DNA of 64,000 nt from Janthinobacterium sp. TND4EL3 (GTDB lineage Bacteria; Pseudomonadota; Gammaproteobacteria; Burkholderiales; Burkholderiaceae_D): contig NZ_FTMV01000001.1 in assembly GCF_900156175.1 (NCBI RefSeq), positions 620,001-684,000 on the forward strand. The letters run 5' to 3'. Positions 1-10,103 of this stretch are shown here, piece by piece (positions within the stretch are counted from its first letter, which is position 1; every line of letters begins with the position of its first letter). A program made the translations under genes and the position numbers. Under the pieces are notes generated by a model. The model had not been told where the DNA came from and made no database searches. It saw only the letters and a program-made list of their open reading frames with translations.

Positions 1-160
1 TGCAAGCAAGTGATTCTGGGCCAGAAAGGGTCTGGAGCGTGTCGGTCGATAGCGGCTGCGTGGGGCGGATAGCCAGGCAACAATAATGCTCTGTGGAACT
101 ATGGGCCGGTGGGCCCTTGCCGGTTGGCGCGATGTGTGTGGCGCCCAGGCTGCTCTTCAT

Positions 161-166
161 TATAAT
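161..166 (+). promoter_or_regulatory. candidate -10 box before the YqaA-like gene
   Basis: A consensus TATAAT hexamer lies 30 bases before the ATG at 197. I see no convincing -35 element 16-18 bases upstream, so this is a candidate only. The first 196 bases contain no gene I can name; short open stretches at the left edge could be the tail of a gene outside the window. Confidence 0.35.
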
Positions 167-196
167 GGAGAGCCTTACCGCATCGCGAAGTGTTCC

Positions 197-688
197 ATGA
201 TCGAATCCGCAATCGCCTGGCTGCTGCAGCTGATCGCAGCGCCGGAAGTCGGGCTGACATCGGTCTTTCTGATCAGCTTTATTTCCGCCACCCTCTTGCC
301 GCTGGGCTCGGAGCCGGCCGTGTTTGCCGTCATCAAGGCCAATCCCGCCCTGTTCTGGTCCGTTATTTTTGTTGCCACCCTGGGCAACACCCTGGGCGGC
401 GTCGTCGATTACTGGCTTGGCTACCGCGCCAAGCAGGCGTTCGCCAAGGAACGCGACACGCGCTGGTTCCGCTGGCTGGCCCGCTATGGCGCCAAGACCA
501 TGCTGCTGGCCTGGCTGCCCGTCGTGGGCGACCCGCTGTGCACGCTGGCCGGCTGGCTCAAACTGCCGTTCTGGCCCAGCGTGGCCTACATGGCCGTCGG
601 CAAGTGCGCGCGCTATCTGACCATGACGACCCTGCTGCTGTACGTGCCCGACGGTTTCTGGCACCGGATCGGCCAGATGCTGTCCTGA
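197..688 (+). CDS. YqaA-like small inner-membrane protein (DedA/SNARE-associated family)
   Basis: A 163-residue hydrophobic protein with about four membrane segments. It carries the family's pattern of a small-residue membrane helix followed by LGNTLGGVVDYWLGY and, later, WLPVVGDPLCTLAGWLK, as in E. coli YqaA and the wider DedA-like group. The family is thought to act in membrane or lipid homeostasis; its substrate is not known. The ATG at 197 is preferred because the 37 residues encoded upstream in the same frame are not family-like, and a TATAAT box lies just before this start. It appears to be a single-gene unit; the next gene begins about 260 bases downstream. Confidence 0.75.
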   Translation: MIESAIAWLLQLIAAPEVGLTSVFLISFISATLLPLGSEPAVFAVIKANPALFWSVIFVATLGNTLGGVVDYWLGYRAKQAFAKERDTRWFRWLARYGAKTMLLAWLPVVGDPLCTLAGWLKLPFWPSVAYMAVGKCARYLTMTTLLLYVPDGFWHRIGQMLS

Positions 689-947
689 ATGGGGGCTGCC
701 TGCAACGCCTGTTTGCCGCATTTTCAGGCAGGCTGATAGTTTGCAGACGGGTCCGATTCTTGGCATTTTTATGTAAAAAATGCAGATGCGCTGATTTTTT
801 ATTCATGAAAAATGCGAGTGGGCCATATTTGCTATGGCAGAGATCACCCCGCTTAAACCTTGGCCGGCATAAGGCTGTTCCCGCATGGTGCGGCGCAATA
901 AGATAAAATGGCTCTTTAGGGTCCAGTCCACATCGTCACCACACTCC

Positions 948-3900
948 ATGAACGCTCCCGCACAAATCCAAGCTTTACTGGCAGAAACGCCGAATGGTCC
1001 CGCAGCAAGCCGCCTGCGTGAAATCCCGTATAACTACACGTCGTTTTCCGATCGCGAGATCGTCATACGCCTGTTGGGGGAGGACTCCTGGCGCCTGCTC
1101 GACGAGCTGCGCGGCGCCCGCCAGACGGGCCGTTCCGCCCGCATGCTGTACGAGGTGCTGGGCGATATCTGGGTCGTGCGCCGCAATCCGTATCTGCAGG
1201 ATGACCTGCTCGACAATCCGAAGCGCCGCCAGGGCTTGATCGATGCCCTGCATCACCGCCTGGCCGAAGTCGACAAGCGCCGCCTGTCCATCGATGCGGC
1301 CGGCGGCGACGTTGCCGCCAGTGGCGAAGCACCGGAAGTGGCGCAGGCGCGCAGCCATAACGTCGAACTGCTGCTCAAGGCAGCCAGCAAGGCCGTGGCC
1401 GATTTTGGCGACGAATTCCGCAAGACCTATGATTTGCGCAAGCGCACGGTCAAGGTGCTGGGCCGCTACACGGAAAAGCACAATGTGCGCTTCGACGGCA
1501 TGACGCGCGTGTCGCACGTGACGGACGCCACCGACTGGCGCGTGGAATACCCGTTCGTCGTGCTCACGCCCGACACGGAAGAGGAAATGGCCGGCCTGGT
1601 CAAGGGCTGTATCGAACTGGGGCTGACCATCATCCCGCGCGGCGGCGGCACCGGTTACACGGGTGGCGCGATTCCATTGACGCCGATGTCGGCCGTCATC
1701 AACACGGAAAAACTCATCACCCTGGGCGCCGTCGAAATGACGGTCTTGCCGGGCCTCACGCACGAATACGCGACCATCCATTCGGGCGCGGGCGTGATCA
1801 CGAACAAGGTGTCGGAAGCGGCGGAGAAGGCCGGGTTCGTGTTTGCCGTCGACCCGACCTCGGCGCATGCTTCTTGCATCGGCGGCAACGTCGCCATGAA
1901 TGCGGGCGGCAAGAAAGCCGTGCTGTGGGGCACGGCGCTCGACAACCTGGCGTCGTGGCGCATGGTCGACCCGAATGGCGACTGGCTCGACGTCACGCGC
2001 CTCGACCATAACCTGGGCAAGATCCACGATATCGCGCTGGCACGTTTCCAGCTGGAATGGCGCCACCCGAGCACGCGCGACGCGACAAAACCGAATGCGC
2101 CATTCAAGACGGAAATCCTGGAAATTCCTGGCCGCAAGTTCCGCAAGGAAGGCCTGGGCAAGGACGTCACCGATAAATTCCTCGCCGGCTTGCCGGGCAT
2201 CCAGAAAGAAGGCTGCGACGGCCTGATCACGTCGGCGCGCTGGATCCTGCACAAGATGCCGAAATTCGCCCGTACCGTCTGCCTGGAATTCTTTGGCCAG
2301 GCGCGCGACGCGATTCCGTCTATCGTGGAAATCAAGGATTACCTCGATGGTTTGCCGGCCAAGGGCGAGCAATACACGAGCATCCGCCTGGCGGGCCTGG
2401 AACACCTGGACGAGCGCTATTTGCGCGCCGTCGGCTACGCCACCAAGTCGAAGCGTGGCGTGCTGCCCAAGATGGCCCTGTTCGGCGACATCGTCGGCGA
2501 CGATGAAAACGCCGTCGCGCAAGCGGCGTCGGAAGTGGTGCGCATCGCCAACACCCGCGTGGGCGAAGGCTTTGTCGCCGTCAGCCCGGAAGCGCGCAAG
2601 AAATTCTGGCTGGACCGCGCCCGCACGGCGGCGATCGCCAAGCACACCAACGCCTTTAAAATCAATGAAGACGTCGTGATCCCGCTCAACCGCATGGGCG
2701 AATACACGGATGGCATCGAACGCATCAATATCGAACTGTCGATCAAGAATAAACTGCAACTGGCGGACGCCCTCAGCGAATTCTTTGCCAAGGGTAATTT
2801 GCCAGTAGGCAAGAGCGACGATGCATCGGACGACCGCGTGGACGATGCGGAAATGCTGGGCGACCGCGCCGAGCAGGCGCAGCAGTTGCTGGCGCAAGTG
2901 ACGGCACGCTGGACCTATCTGCTGGCCCAGCTGGACCGTCCGCTGGCGGACGTGCAGGGCGAACTGGCCGAACTGGGCATGGAGCGCCTGTTGCCCGTCT
3001 TCGATGCGCGCCTGGAAACGCAGCCGCACGCCACCCTGTTCGACGTGGTGCAGGACCGTACCGTGCGTATTACCTGGAAGCAAGAGATTCGCGCCCAGCT
3101 GCGCCAGATCTTCAATGGTGCCGCCTTCAAGCTGATCCTCGACGAGGCCACCGCCATTCACGCGCGCATTTTGCGTAGCCGCGTGTTTGTCGCCCTGCAC
3201 ATGCATGCGGGCGACGGCAACGTGCACACGAACTTGCCCGTCAACTCGGACAACTACGAAATGCTGCAGGACGCCCACGAAGCCGTGGGCCGCATCATGA
3301 TTTTGGCCCGTTCGCTCAATGGCGTCATTTCCGGCGAACACGGTATCGGCATCACCAAGCTGGAATTTTTGACGGAAGAAGAGATCGGCGACTTCCGCAG
3401 CTACAAGCAGCGCATCGATCCGGAAGGCCGTTTCAACAAGGGCAAGCTGCTGAACCTGCCGGGCATGGGCGCCGACTTGCGCAATGCCTACACGCCATCG
3501 TTCGGCCTGATGGGCCACGAATCGCTGATCATGCAGCAAAGCGACATCGGCGCCATCGCCGACAGCGTCAAGGATTGCTTGCGTTGCGGCAAGTGCAAAC
3601 CCGTGTGCTCGACTCACGTGCCGCGCGCCAACTTGCTGTATTCGCCGCGCGACAAGATCCTGGCGACCTCGTCCCTGATCGAAGCCTTCCTGTACGAAGA
3701 ACAGACGCGCCGCGGTATTTCCATTAAGCATTGGGAAGAGTTCGAGGACGTGGCCGACCACTGCACGGTCTGCCATAAATGCGTCACGCCTTGCCCCGTG
3801 AACATCGACTTCGGCGACGTGTCGATGAACATGCGCAATTTGCTGCGCAAGATGGACAAGAAGAGCTTTAATCCGGGCACCAAGGCCACGATGATGTTCC

Positions 3901-4988
3901 TCAACGCCACCGATCCCGTGACCATCAACGCCACGCGCAAGGTCATGATCGGCTGGGGTTACAAGGCGCAGCGCCTGGGTCACGATCTGCTGAAGAAGTT
4001 TGCGAAAAAGCAAACCAAGGCGCCGCCACCATCGACGGGCAAGCCGCCCGTCAAGGCGCAGGTGATCCACTTCATCAACAAGAAGATGCCGGGCAACCTG
4101 CCGAAGAAATCGGCGCGCGCGCTGCTCGATATCGAAGACGACAAGGTCATTCCGATCATCCGCAATCCGAAGACGACCACGGCCGATACGGAAGCCGTGT
4201 TCTACTTCCCCGGCTGCGGCTCGGAGCGTTTGTTCTCGCAAGTGGGTCTGGCCACGCAGGCGATGCTGTGGGAAGTAGGCGTGCAGACGGTCTTGCCGCC
4301 TGGCTACCTGTGCTGCGGTTATCCGCAGCGGGGCGCGGGCGAGTTCGACAAGGCCGAGAAGATGATGACGGACAACCGCGTCCTGTTCCACCGCATGGCC
4401 AACACGCTCAATTACCTGGACATCAAGACGGTGCTGGTGTCCTGCGGCACCTGCTATGACCAGCTGGCAACGTATCAGTTCGAGAAGATTTTCCCCGGCT
4501 GCCGCATCATGGATATCCATGAGTATTTGCTGGAGAAAAACGTCAAGCTGGAAGGCGTCAACGGCACGCGCTATATGTACCACGAGCCATGCCACAATCC
4601 GATGAAGCTGCAGGAATCGGGCAAGACCATCAATTCCCTGATCAGCACGGTAGACAACGTGAAGATCGAGAAGAATGACCGTTGCTGCGGCGAATCGGGT
4701 TCCTTGGCCGTCACGCGTCCCGACATTTCCACGCAAGTGCGTTTCCGTAAGGAAGAAGAGATGGTCAAGGGCGCCGACAAGCTGCGCGGCGACGGTTTTA
4801 CGGGCGACGTCAAAATCCTCACCAGCTGCCCGTCGTGCCTGCAAGGCTTGTCGCGCTACAATGACGATTCGGGCACGACGGCCGACTACATCGTCGTCGA
4901 GATCGCCAAACACTTGCTGGGAGAAAACTGGATGCCGGATTACGTGAAACGCGCCAATGACGGCGGCATCGAACGGGTGCTCGTGTGA
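948..4988 (+). CDS. giant FAD-linked oxidase with Fe-S and CCG domains (DUF3683 type)
   Basis: A 1346-residue multidomain oxidoreductase. Roughly residues 10-150 are a DUF3683 region; residues 195-400 are a VAO-type FAD-binding domain with [11 protein letters not shown]; a C-terminal FAD-oxidase cap runs to about residue 820 ([21 protein letters not shown]). Two [4Fe-4S] motifs follow ([11 protein letters not shown] near 877, [12 protein letters not shown] near 939). Two CCG (cysteine-rich) domains end the protein, with CCGYPQRG near 1122 and CCGESGS near 1246. This equals a GlcD/D-lactate dehydrogenase-type flavoprotein fused to a GlcF-like subunit, so oxidation of a D-2-hydroxyacid with electron delivery to the quinone pool is likely. 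The exact substrate cannot be read. ATG 948 is chosen over an upstream GTG because the DUF3683 homology begins there. Confidence 0.85.
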   Translation: MNAPAQIQALLAETPNGPAASRLREIPYNYTSFSDREIVIRLLGEDSWRLLDELRGARQTGRSARMLYEVLGDIWVVRRNPYLQDDLLDNPKRRQGLIDALHHRLAEVDKRRLSIDAAGGDVAASGEAPEVAQARSHNVELLLKAASKAVADFGDEFRKTYDLRKRTVKVLGRYTEKHNVRFDGMTRVSHVTDATDWRVEYPFVVLTPDTEEEMAGLVKGCIELGLTIIPRGGGTGYTGGAIPLTPMSAVINTEKLITLGAVEMTVLPGLTHEYATIHSGAGVITNKVSEAAEKAGFVFAVDPTSAHASCIGGNVAMNAGGKKAVLWGTALDNLASWRMVDPNGDWLDVTRLDHNLGKIHDIALARFQLEWRHPSTRDATKPNAPFKTEILEIPGRKFRKEGLGKDVTDKFLAGLPGIQKEGCDGLITSARWILHKMPKFARTVCLEFFGQARDAIPSIVEIKDYLDGLPAKGEQYTSIRLAGLEHLDERYLRAVGYATKSKRGVLPKMALFGDIVGDDENAVAQAASEVVRIANTRVGEGFVAVSPEARKKFWLDRARTAAIAKHTNAFKINEDVVIPLNRMGEYTDGIERINIELSIKNKLQLADALSEFFAKGNLPVGKSDDASDDRVDDAEMLGDRAEQAQQLLAQVTARWTYLLAQLDRPLADVQGELAELGMERLLPVFDARLETQPHATLFDVVQDRTVRITWKQEIRAQLRQIFNGAAFKLILDEATAIHARILRSRVFVALHMHAGDGNVHTNLPVNSDNYEMLQDAHEAVGRIMILARSLNGVISGEHGIGITKLEFLTEEEIGDFRSYKQRIDPEGRFNKGKLLNLPGMGADLRNAYTPSFGLMGHESLIMQQSDIGAIADSVKDCLRCGKCKPVCSTHVPRANLLYSPRDKILATSSLIEAFLYEEQTRRGISIKHWEEFEDVADHCTVCHKCVTPCPVNIDFGDVSMNMRNLLRKMDKKSFNPGTKATMMFLNATDPVTINATRKVMIGWGYKAQRLGHDLLKKFAKKQTKAPPPSTGKPPVKAQVIHFINKKMPGNLPKKSARALLDIEDDKVIPIIRNPKTTTADTEAVFYFPGCGSERLFSQVGLATQAMLWEVGVQTVLPPGYLCCGYPQRGAGEFDKAEKMMTDNRVLFHRMANTLNYLDIKTVLVSCGTCYDQLATYQFEKIFPGCRIMDIHEYLLEKNVKLEGVNGTRYMYHEPCHNPMKLQESGKTINSLISTVDNVKIEKNDRCCGESGSLAVTRPDISTQVRFRKEEEMVKGADKLRGDGFTGDVKILTSCPSCLQGLSRYNDDSGTTADYIVVEIAKHLLGENWMPDYVKRANDGGIERVLV

Positions 4989-5428
4989 CCTGCGATCTGT
5001 GCAGCTTGCTGGACGGCTACGCCCACAAGCAGGGTCTGGAGACCTTGCTGTGGCGCAGCGAACGCCTGTCCGTGGTGGCCGTCGACGACCCTGCATATCC
5101 CGGCTTTTGCCGCGTGATCTGGAACAAACACGTGAAGGAAATGACGGATTTGACGCCAGGCGAGCGCAATTACGTGATGGAAGTCGTGTGGCAAGTCGAG
5201 CTGGCCGTGCGTGAAGTGATGCAGCCGGAAAAGGTCAACGTGGCCAGTTTCGGCAACATGACGCCGCACGTGCACTGGCACGTGATTCCCCGCTACCGCG
5301 ACGACGCGCATTTCCCGAACCCCAGCTGGGCTGTCGTGCAGCGCGAGACGGCGTCCGAGGTGCTGGCCGCGCGCCGCGCCCTGTTGCCGGCCTTGCGTGA
5401 CGCCATCATTCAACGTTTATCCGCATAA
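4985..5428 (+). CDS. HIT family nucleotide hydrolase/transferase
   Basis: A 147-residue histidine-triad protein. The catalytic motif HVHWHVIPR lies at residues 95-103 (the alternating His of HxHxH), and an N-terminal CDLC pair (residues 3-6) resembles the zinc site of some HIT proteins. HIT enzymes hydrolyse nucleoside phosphoramidates or dinucleoside polyphosphates on the alpha-phosphate. It starts with GTG and overlaps the stop codon of the upstream oxidoreductase by 4 bases, so the two are probably translationally coupled. The DUF971 gene follows 9 bases downstream, suggesting one operon. Confidence 0.88.
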   Translation: MTCDLCSLLDGYAHKQGLETLLWRSERLSVVAVDDPAYPGFCRVIWNKHVKEMTDLTPGERNYVMEVVWQVELAVREVMQPEKVNVASFGNMTPHVHWHVIPRYRDDAHFPNPSWAVVQRETASEVLAARRALLPALRDAIIQRLSA

Positions 5429-5437
5429 AGTATTGTC

Positions 5438-5890
5438 ATGACTGAAAAAGCAGCAACACCCCAACCCACCGGCTTGACCGTGCACAACCAGTCGCGCGTG
5501 CTCGACGTGGCTTTCGATGATGGCAGCACATTTGCGTTGCCGTTCGAATACCTGCGCGTGTATTCGCCGTCGGCCGAAGTGCAGGGCCATGGCAAGGGCC
5601 AGGAAACTTTGCAATTAGGAAAGCGCCTGGTCGGCATCACGGGCATCGAGCCCGTCGGCAACTACGCCGTGCAGCCGACCTTCAGCGATGGCCACAACTC
5701 CGGCCTGTACACCTGGGCTTATCTGTACAAGCTGGGCGTGGAAAAGGACAAACTGTGGCAAGCCTACCTGGACCAGCTGGCGGCAGCCGGCTACCCCGGC
5801 GACAGCGGCCGCGACGCCAAGGCCGACATGACGGTCAAGCAATCGTCCGGTGGCCACGTCCATGGACCCAGCTGCGGACATAAACATTGA
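5438..5890 (+). CDS. DUF971 (GBBH-like N-terminal domain) protein
   Basis: A 150-residue protein consisting of one DUF971 domain (the domain found at the N-terminus of gamma-butyrobetaine hydroxylase), residues about 12-110, ending in a His/Cys-rich tail (HVHGPSCGHKH) that could bind metal. Its role is not established; related domains occur in Fe-S assembly-linked proteins. In many betaproteobacteria this gene directly precedes ubiE, whereas here a DGPF/sigma-factor pair and a terminator intervene. It lies 9 bases after the HIT gene. Confidence 0.85.
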   Translation: MTEKAATPQPTGLTVHNQSRVLDVAFDDGSTFALPFEYLRVYSPSAEVQGHGKGQETLQLGKRLVGITGIEPVGNYAVQPTFSDGHNSGLYTWAYLYKLGVEKDKLWQAYLDQLAAAGYPGDSGRDAKADMTVKQSSGGHVHGPSCGHKH

Positions 5891-5945
5891 GTTAAAAATA
5901 ATGCGCTAAGCTTGTCGGATTGCCGCATATCCATTCGTCGTATGA

Positions 5946-5974
5946 ATGCCCGCGCTTGCGGGCATTTTTCTTTT
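5946..5974 (+). terminator. rho-independent terminator after the DUF971 gene
   Basis: A perfect 8-bp stem ATGCCCGC/GCGGGCAT (5946-5953 with 5958-5965) around a GCTT loop is followed by TTTTCTTTT. It ends the oxidoreductase-HIT-DUF971 transcript just before the DGPF gene, whose Shine-Dalgarno overlaps the end of the T-tract. Confidence 0.85.
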
Positions 5975-5986
5975 GGAGAAGAGACT

Positions 5987-6331
5987 ATGGAATACCTGAT
6001 CCTGATCTACGCCGACGAGGCGCACTACGAAGCCATGACAGAGGGCCAGATGGCCAGCCTGATGGCCGACTTTGCCAGCTACACGCAGGCGCTGGAAGCG
6101 GCCGGCGTGCTGCGCGGCGGGGCCGAGCTGGCGCCCGTGGGCAGCGCCACCTGCGTGCGCGTGCGCAATGGCAAGCCTGTCATCACGGACGGGCCGTTCG
6201 CGGAAACCAAGGAGCAGCTGGGCGGCTACTATCTGCTCGATTGCGCCAACCTGGACGAGGCGCTGGCCTGGGCCGGGCGTTGTCCGGCGGCCTTGCTGGG
6301 CACCATCGAAGTGCGGCCTGTCACGGCATAA
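5987..6331 (+). CDS. YCII/DGPF domain protein, partner of an ECF sigma factor
   Basis: A 114-residue protein made of a single YCII-related dimeric ferredoxin-fold domain, with the family signature DGPFAETKEQLGGYYL (residues ~65-80). The fold resembles muconolactone isomerase, but the biochemical activity of DGPF proteins is unknown. The gene ends 2 bases before the ATG of an ECF sigma factor; this pairing is the hallmark of the ECF42-type arrangement. ATG 5987 is chosen because it follows a GGAGA Shine-Dalgarno and starts the domain (MEYLILIYADEAHYE); the upstream frame runs through the terminator. Confidence 0.88.
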   Translation: MEYLILIYADEAHYEAMTEGQMASLMADFASYTQALEAAGVLRGGAELAPVGSATCVRVRNGKPVITDGPFAETKEQLGGYYLLDCANLDEALAWAGRCPAALLGTIEVRPVTA

Positions 6332-6333
6332 CC

Positions 6334-7575
6334 ATGGCCGGCGACGCCATCGCGGCCGTCGAATACGTCTTTCGCCAGGAAAAGGGCAGGGTGCTGGCCG
6401 GCCTGATGCGGCGCTTCGGCGACCTGGGCCTGGCGGAAGATGTGCTGCAGGAAGCGTGCCGCAAGGCACTGGAACTGTGGCCGCAGGCGGGCATCCCCGA
6501 CAATCCTGCCGCCTGGCTCAGTGCCGTGGCGCGTAACGCGGGCCTCGACCACGTGCGCCGGGCGGGCAGGAGCGTCGGCGATGCCGAGGCCCAGTTATCC
6601 TGCCTGACTGCGGCCGTGATGGAAGAAACGCAGCCCATCGACGACGACCGCCTGCGCCTGCTGTTCATCTGCTGCCATCCTGCGCTGGCGCCCGAGGCGC
6701 AGGTGGCGCTGGCCTTGCGCACCCTGTGTGGCCTGTCCACGGGCGAGGTCGCGCGCGCCTTCGGCGTGGCGGAAACGGCCCTGTCGCAGCGCTTGTTGCG
6801 CGCCAAACGCAAGATCGCCGCAGCGCGCATCCCGTTCGAGTTGCCAGCGGAACAAGAATTGCAGCCACGCCTGGTGCAAGTGCTGCATGTCATCTACCTG
6901 GTGTTCAGCGAGGGCTATTGCGCCAGCGGCGGTGATAGCCTGCTGCGCCCGGACCTGTGCGCGGAAGCGCTGCGCCTGGGACGGCTGCTCGACAGCCTGC
7001 AGCCTGGCCAGCCGGAAGTGCGGGGCCTCTTGGCCCTGATGCTGCTGCAGGCGTCGCGCGGCGCGGCCCGCCTGTCGCCGGAAGGCCAGTTGCTGACGCT
7101 GGAAGAGCAGGACCGCAGCCTGTGGCATGGCGAGCTGATCGCGGAAGGGCTGGCGTTGCTGGAGCAGGCGATGGCCGTCCGGACGCCAGGGCCTTACCAA
7201 TTGCAGGCCGCCATTGCCGCCTTGCACGCCAAAGCTCCCACAGCCAGCGAGACGGACTGGCGCCAGATCAGCGCCCTGTACGGCGCCTTGCTGCGGCACA
7301 AGCCGGAACCGTTGATCTTGCTCAATGCCGTGATTGCTTGCGCCATGGCGCACGGCGCCGAACACGGGCTGGCGTGGCTGAAGCGGCTGGAAACGGTGCC
7401 CAGCCTTGCCAACTCGCATTATCTGCACGCGGCCCGTGCCGACCTGCTGCGCCGCCAGGGCGACCGGCCGGGGGCGCTGGCGGCGTATGCGCAGGCCGCA
7501 CTGCTTGCCGTGAATGCAGTGGAAAGGCAATACCTTCTCCGGCGTCACGGGGAAATGCGTCTGCCGCTTGTATAA
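6334..7575 (+). CDS. ECF sigma factor with long C-terminal extension (ECF42-like, DUF6596)
   Basis: A 413-residue sigma-70 family protein. Region sigma-2 lies at about residues 10-75 and sigma-4 at about 110-165 ([27 protein letters not shown] is the helix-turn-helix). A ~240-residue helical, TPR-like extension (DUF6596) follows, including [13 protein letters not shown] and [13 protein letters not shown]. This architecture and the adjacent DGPF gene match the ECF42 group, where the extension is needed for activity and no classical membrane anti-sigma factor is encoded. None is seen here either. It begins 2 bases after the DGPF stop, so the pair is one operon. The signal sensed is unknown. Confidence 0.88.
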   Translation: MAGDAIAAVEYVFRQEKGRVLAGLMRRFGDLGLAEDVLQEACRKALELWPQAGIPDNPAAWLSAVARNAGLDHVRRAGRSVGDAEAQLSCLTAAVMEETQPIDDDRLRLLFICCHPALAPEAQVALALRTLCGLSTGEVARAFGVAETALSQRLLRAKRKIAAARIPFELPAEQELQPRLVQVLHVIYLVFSEGYCASGGDSLLRPDLCAEALRLGRLLDSLQPGQPEVRGLLALMLLQASRGAARLSPEGQLLTLEEQDRSLWHGELIAEGLALLEQAMAVRTPGPYQLQAAIAALHAKAPTASETDWRQISALYGALLRHKPEPLILLNAVIACAMAHGAEHGLAWLKRLETVPSLANSHYLHAARADLLRRQGDRPGALAAYAQAALLAVNAVERQYLLRRHGEMRLPLV

Positions 7576-7576
7576 T
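7571..7576 (+). promoter_or_regulatory. candidate ubiE -10 box
   Basis: TATAAT overlaps the stop codon of the sigma factor and ends 28 bases before the ubiE ATG. A clear -35 hexamer is not visible. It suggests ubiE has its own promoter independent of the inserted sigma-factor operon. Confidence 0.4.
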
Positions 7577-7604
7577 GCTCGCAAGTTCAAACAGACTGCC
7601 TACC

Positions 7605-8339
7605 ATGACCAATACGACCCATTTCGGATACAAAACAGTTGCAGAAGACGACAAAGTGCGCGAAGTCGCCAAGGTGTTCCATTCCGTCGCTGCCAAATAC
7701 GACGTGATGAACGACTTGATGTCGGGCGGGCTGCACCGTCTGTGGAAGACGTTTACCATTGCCAACGCGGGCGTGCGCCCCGGCTTCAAGGTGCTCGACA
7801 TCGCCGGCGGCACGGGCGACCTGTCGAAGGCGTTTGCCAAGCAGGCGGGCCCTACGGGCGAAGTCTGGTTGACCGATATCAATGAATCGATGTTGCGCGT
7901 GGGCCGCGACCGCCTCTTGAATCGCGGCTTGCTCACCCCCACCTTGTTGTGTGACGCAGAGAAACTGCCATTCCCCGATAACTATTTTGACCGCGTCAGC
8001 GTGGCCTTTGGCCTGCGCAACATGACGCACAAGGATGTGGCGCTGGCGGAAATGCGCCGCGTGCTGAAACCGGGCGGCAAGCTGCTGGTGCTGGAGTTTT
8101 CCAAGGTGGCGGCACCGCTGCAAAAGCCGTACGACCTGTATTCGTTCTCGGTCTTGCCGTGGTTCGGACAGAAAATCGCCGGCGACGCGGAAAGTTACCG
8201 CTACCTGGCAGAATCGATCCGCATGCACCCGGACCAGGAAACCCTCAAAACCATGATGGAAACGGCGGGCCTGGAGCGCGTGCAGTACTACAATTTGACG
8301 GCAGGCATTGCCGCTTTGCATACCGGCATCAAGATGTAA
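7605..8339 (+). CDS. ubiE: UbiE C-methyltransferase of ubiquinone/menaquinone synthesis
   Basis: A 244-residue class I SAM-dependent methyltransferase of normal UbiE length. It shows the UbiE signatures [18 protein letters not shown], the SAM-binding [14 protein letters not shown] (motif I) and [24 protein letters not shown]. It methylates C-2 of the quinone ring (2-polyprenyl-6-methoxy-benzoquinol, or demethylmenaquinol), acting peripherally on the inner membrane. ATG 7605 begins the conserved N-terminus. Downstream come a Tim44-like gene, then ubiJ and ubiB. In E. coli the order is ubiE-ubiJ-ubiB without the insert. Confidence 0.96.
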   Translation: MTNTTHFGYKTVAEDDKVREVAKVFHSVAAKYDVMNDLMSGGLHRLWKTFTIANAGVRPGFKVLDIAGGTGDLSKAFAKQAGPTGEVWLTDINESMLRVGRDRLLNRGLLTPTLLCDAEKLPFPDNYFDRVSVAFGLRNMTHKDVALAEMRRVLKPGGKLLVLEFSKVAAPLQKPYDLYSFSVLPWFGQKIAGDAESYRYLAESIRMHPDQETLKTMMETAGLERVQYYNLTAGIAALHTGIKM

Positions 8340-8370
8340 TTCACCCTTGCCGGTGATTTTAGGAGATGGA

Positions 8371-9315
8371 ATGAAATTGAAGAAATTTATGGTCGGCATG
8401 ATGCTGGCCGCGACCACGGTATCCATGCTGGGCGAGGCGCTGGCCCGTCCCATGGGCGGTGGCCGTTCGATCGGCCGCCAGTCGCAGAATGTGGGCCGCC
8501 AGGCTCCCGCGCCTGCGCCAGCACCGGCGCCTGCCGCTGCGCCACGCCAGGCGCAGCCTGCGCCGGCGCCCGCACCGGCACCCGCCGCCAAGGCCCCTAG
8601 CCGCTGGAAGGGCTTGCTGGGCGGCGCCCTGCTGGGCCTGGGTCTGGGCGCGCTGCTGTCGCATTTCGGCCTGGGCGGCGCCCTGGCCAGCATGATCAGC
8701 ACCTTGCTGATGGTGGCCTTGCTCGCTGGCGCGGCCTTCTTCATCTACCGCATGGTGCGCGGCAAGCGCGCCAGCAATGGCAACGCCGGCAATGCGCCGT
8801 TCGCCGGCTTCGGCAACCAGCCGGCACCGGCCGGCAACGTGCCCGACATCGGTTCGGCCATCCCGCCGCTGCCGCCGCTGCAGCCCGTGTCGTCCGGCGT
8901 CGGTCTGGACAAACCGGCGCCTGCGGCCGCGCCATGGGGCGTGCCTGCCGACTTCGACAAGGATGCCTTCCTGCGCCACGCGAAAAGCAATTTCATTCGC
9001 CTGCAAGCGGCCTGGGACAAGGCGGACATCAACGACATCCGCGAATTCACGTCGCCGGAAGTGTATGCGGAATTGCGCATGCAGATCCAGGAACGGGGCG
9101 CGCAGGCCGATTTCACGGACGTGGTCACCATCGACGCCGAATTGCTGGGCATCGAGACCAGCGTCAACGATTACCTGGCCAGCGTGAAGTTTACGGGCAT
9201 GATCCGTTCCGCGCCAGGCGCGGCAGCGGAACCGTTCGCGGAAGTGTGGAATATGTCGAAACCCGTCAGCGGCAACAGCGGCTGGGTCTTGGCAGGTATT
9301 CAACAGTTGGGTTGA
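8371..9315 (+). CDS. Tim44-like domain membrane protein
   Basis: A 314-residue protein with an N-terminal signal or anchor (residues 1-26), an Ala/Pro-rich repeat-like linker (~45-75), two membrane segments (about 88-130, LGGALLGLGLGALLSHFGLG and STLLMVALLAGAAFFIYRMV) and a C-terminal Tim44/MBA1-like domain (~190-314, FLRHAKSNFIRLQAAWDKAD). Bacterial Tim44 proteins are inner-membrane anchored and of unknown job; the mitochondrial relative is a motor scaffold of protein import. The ATG follows an AGGAGATGGA Shine-Dalgarno. A weak hairpin (TCACC/GGTGA, 8341-8356) separates it from ubiE, and a strong terminator at 9402 separates it from ubiJ. Confidence 0.85.
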   Translation: MKLKKFMVGMMLAATTVSMLGEALARPMGGGRSIGRQSQNVGRQAPAPAPAPAPAAAPRQAQPAPAPAPAPAAKAPSRWKGLLGGALLGLGLGALLSHFGLGGALASMISTLLMVALLAGAAFFIYRMVRGKRASNGNAGNAPFAGFGNQPAPAGNVPDIGSAIPPLPPLQPVSSGVGLDKPAPAAAPWGVPADFDKDAFLRHAKSNFIRLQAAWDKADINDIREFTSPEVYAELRMQIQERGAQADFTDVVTIDAELLGIETSVNDYLASVKFTGMIRSAPGAAAEPFAEVWNMSKPVSGNSGWVLAGIQQLG

Positions 9316-9401
9316 TGATAATAGTTTCCTGAGTGGCAGCTTAAGCCCACGGTCAATTCGTGGTGCTTGAGGGATATTTCCTGCTGAACTGGTAAGATCG
9401 A

Positions 9402-9439
9402 AACCGCCCGCGTTGTCATACGGGCGGTTTTTTCTTTTT
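9402..9439 (+). terminator. rho-independent terminator between the Tim44 gene and ubiJ
   Basis: A 9-bp perfect stem AACCGCCCG/CGGGCGGTT (9402-9410 with 9421-9429) around a 10-base loop is followed by a T-rich run. It splits ubiE/Tim44 from ubiJ/ubiB. Another hairpin (CCACG/CGTGG with flanking AAGC/GCTT, 9342-9369) precedes it. Confidence 0.85.
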
Positions 9440-9461
9440 AAGGGCGCGCAAAGCGCAGCAC

Positions 9462-10103
9462 ATGATGGCACCACTTTCCGACATCTCCCTGATGACTCCC
9501 GTCATCGCGACCATCAACCATTTGCTGGCGCAGGAGCCGTGGGCGCGTCAGCAACTGGCCGTGCACGCCGGCAAGCTGGCCTGCATCGATACGGGCGCCG
9601 TGGCCTTGCGCCTGCGCGTCGACAGCGCAGGCCTGCTGGTGGCGGCACCGGCCGACCTGCCGGCCAATGTCACCATCCGCGTGAAATTGTCCGATGTGCC
9701 GCTGATCCTGCAAAACCGCGAACGGGCGTTTTCCTACGTGAAAATCGAAGGCGATGCGGAGTTCGCCAATGCGATTTCGCAATTGAGCCAGGGTTTGCGC
9801 TGGGAAGCCGAGCACGACCTGGAAAAGGTCGTCGGTCCCATGCTGGCCACGCGCCTCGTTTCTGGTGCGAAAGATGCTGCCGCTTTTGTGCGCACGGGCC
9901 AGCAAAAGCTGGCGGAAAACGTGGCCGAATATTTTCTCGACGAACAGCCCATGCTGATCCGTCCCTCTACCCTGCAAGAGTATTCCGCCGGCGTGACGCG
10001 CGTGCGCGATGACGTCGAACGCCTGGCCAAGCGCCTTGCCCGGCTGGAAAAGGCGGCCGCCGCCGTCCAGCCGCAGTCCTCCTCACCGGATTTGTCTACA
10101 TGA
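9462..10103 (+). CDS. ubiJ: UbiJ ubiquinone-biosynthesis accessory factor (SCP2 domain)
   Basis: A 213-residue protein with an SCP2-type lipid-binding domain at residues ~15-115 ([36 protein letters not shown]) and a C-terminal helical/coiled-coil part ending in [15 protein letters not shown]. UbiJ binds quinone precursors and scaffolds the soluble Ubi complex with UbiK. The identity is supported by direct 4-base overlap with ubiB. Two consecutive ATGs (9462, 9465) could both serve as start; no strong Shine-Dalgarno distinguishes them. Confidence 0.88.
   Translation: MMAPLSDISLMTPVIATINHLLAQEPWARQQLAVHAGKLACIDTGAVALRLRVDSAGLLVAAPADLPANVTIRVKLSDVPLILQNRERAFSYVKIEGDAEFANAISQLSQGLRWEAEHDLEKVVGPMLATRLVSGAKDAAAFVRTGQQKLAENVAEYFLDEQPMLIRPSTLQEYSAGVTRVRDDVERLAKRLARLEKAAAAVQPQSSSPDLST

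Noticed and set aside
975..5096. A 1373-codon open frame antisense to the FAD/Fe-S oxidoreductase
   Set aside because: It mirrors a well-supported gene, has an Arg/His/Gln-biased composition and no recognisable domain. Long antisense frames are expected in high-GC DNA with strong third-position bias.
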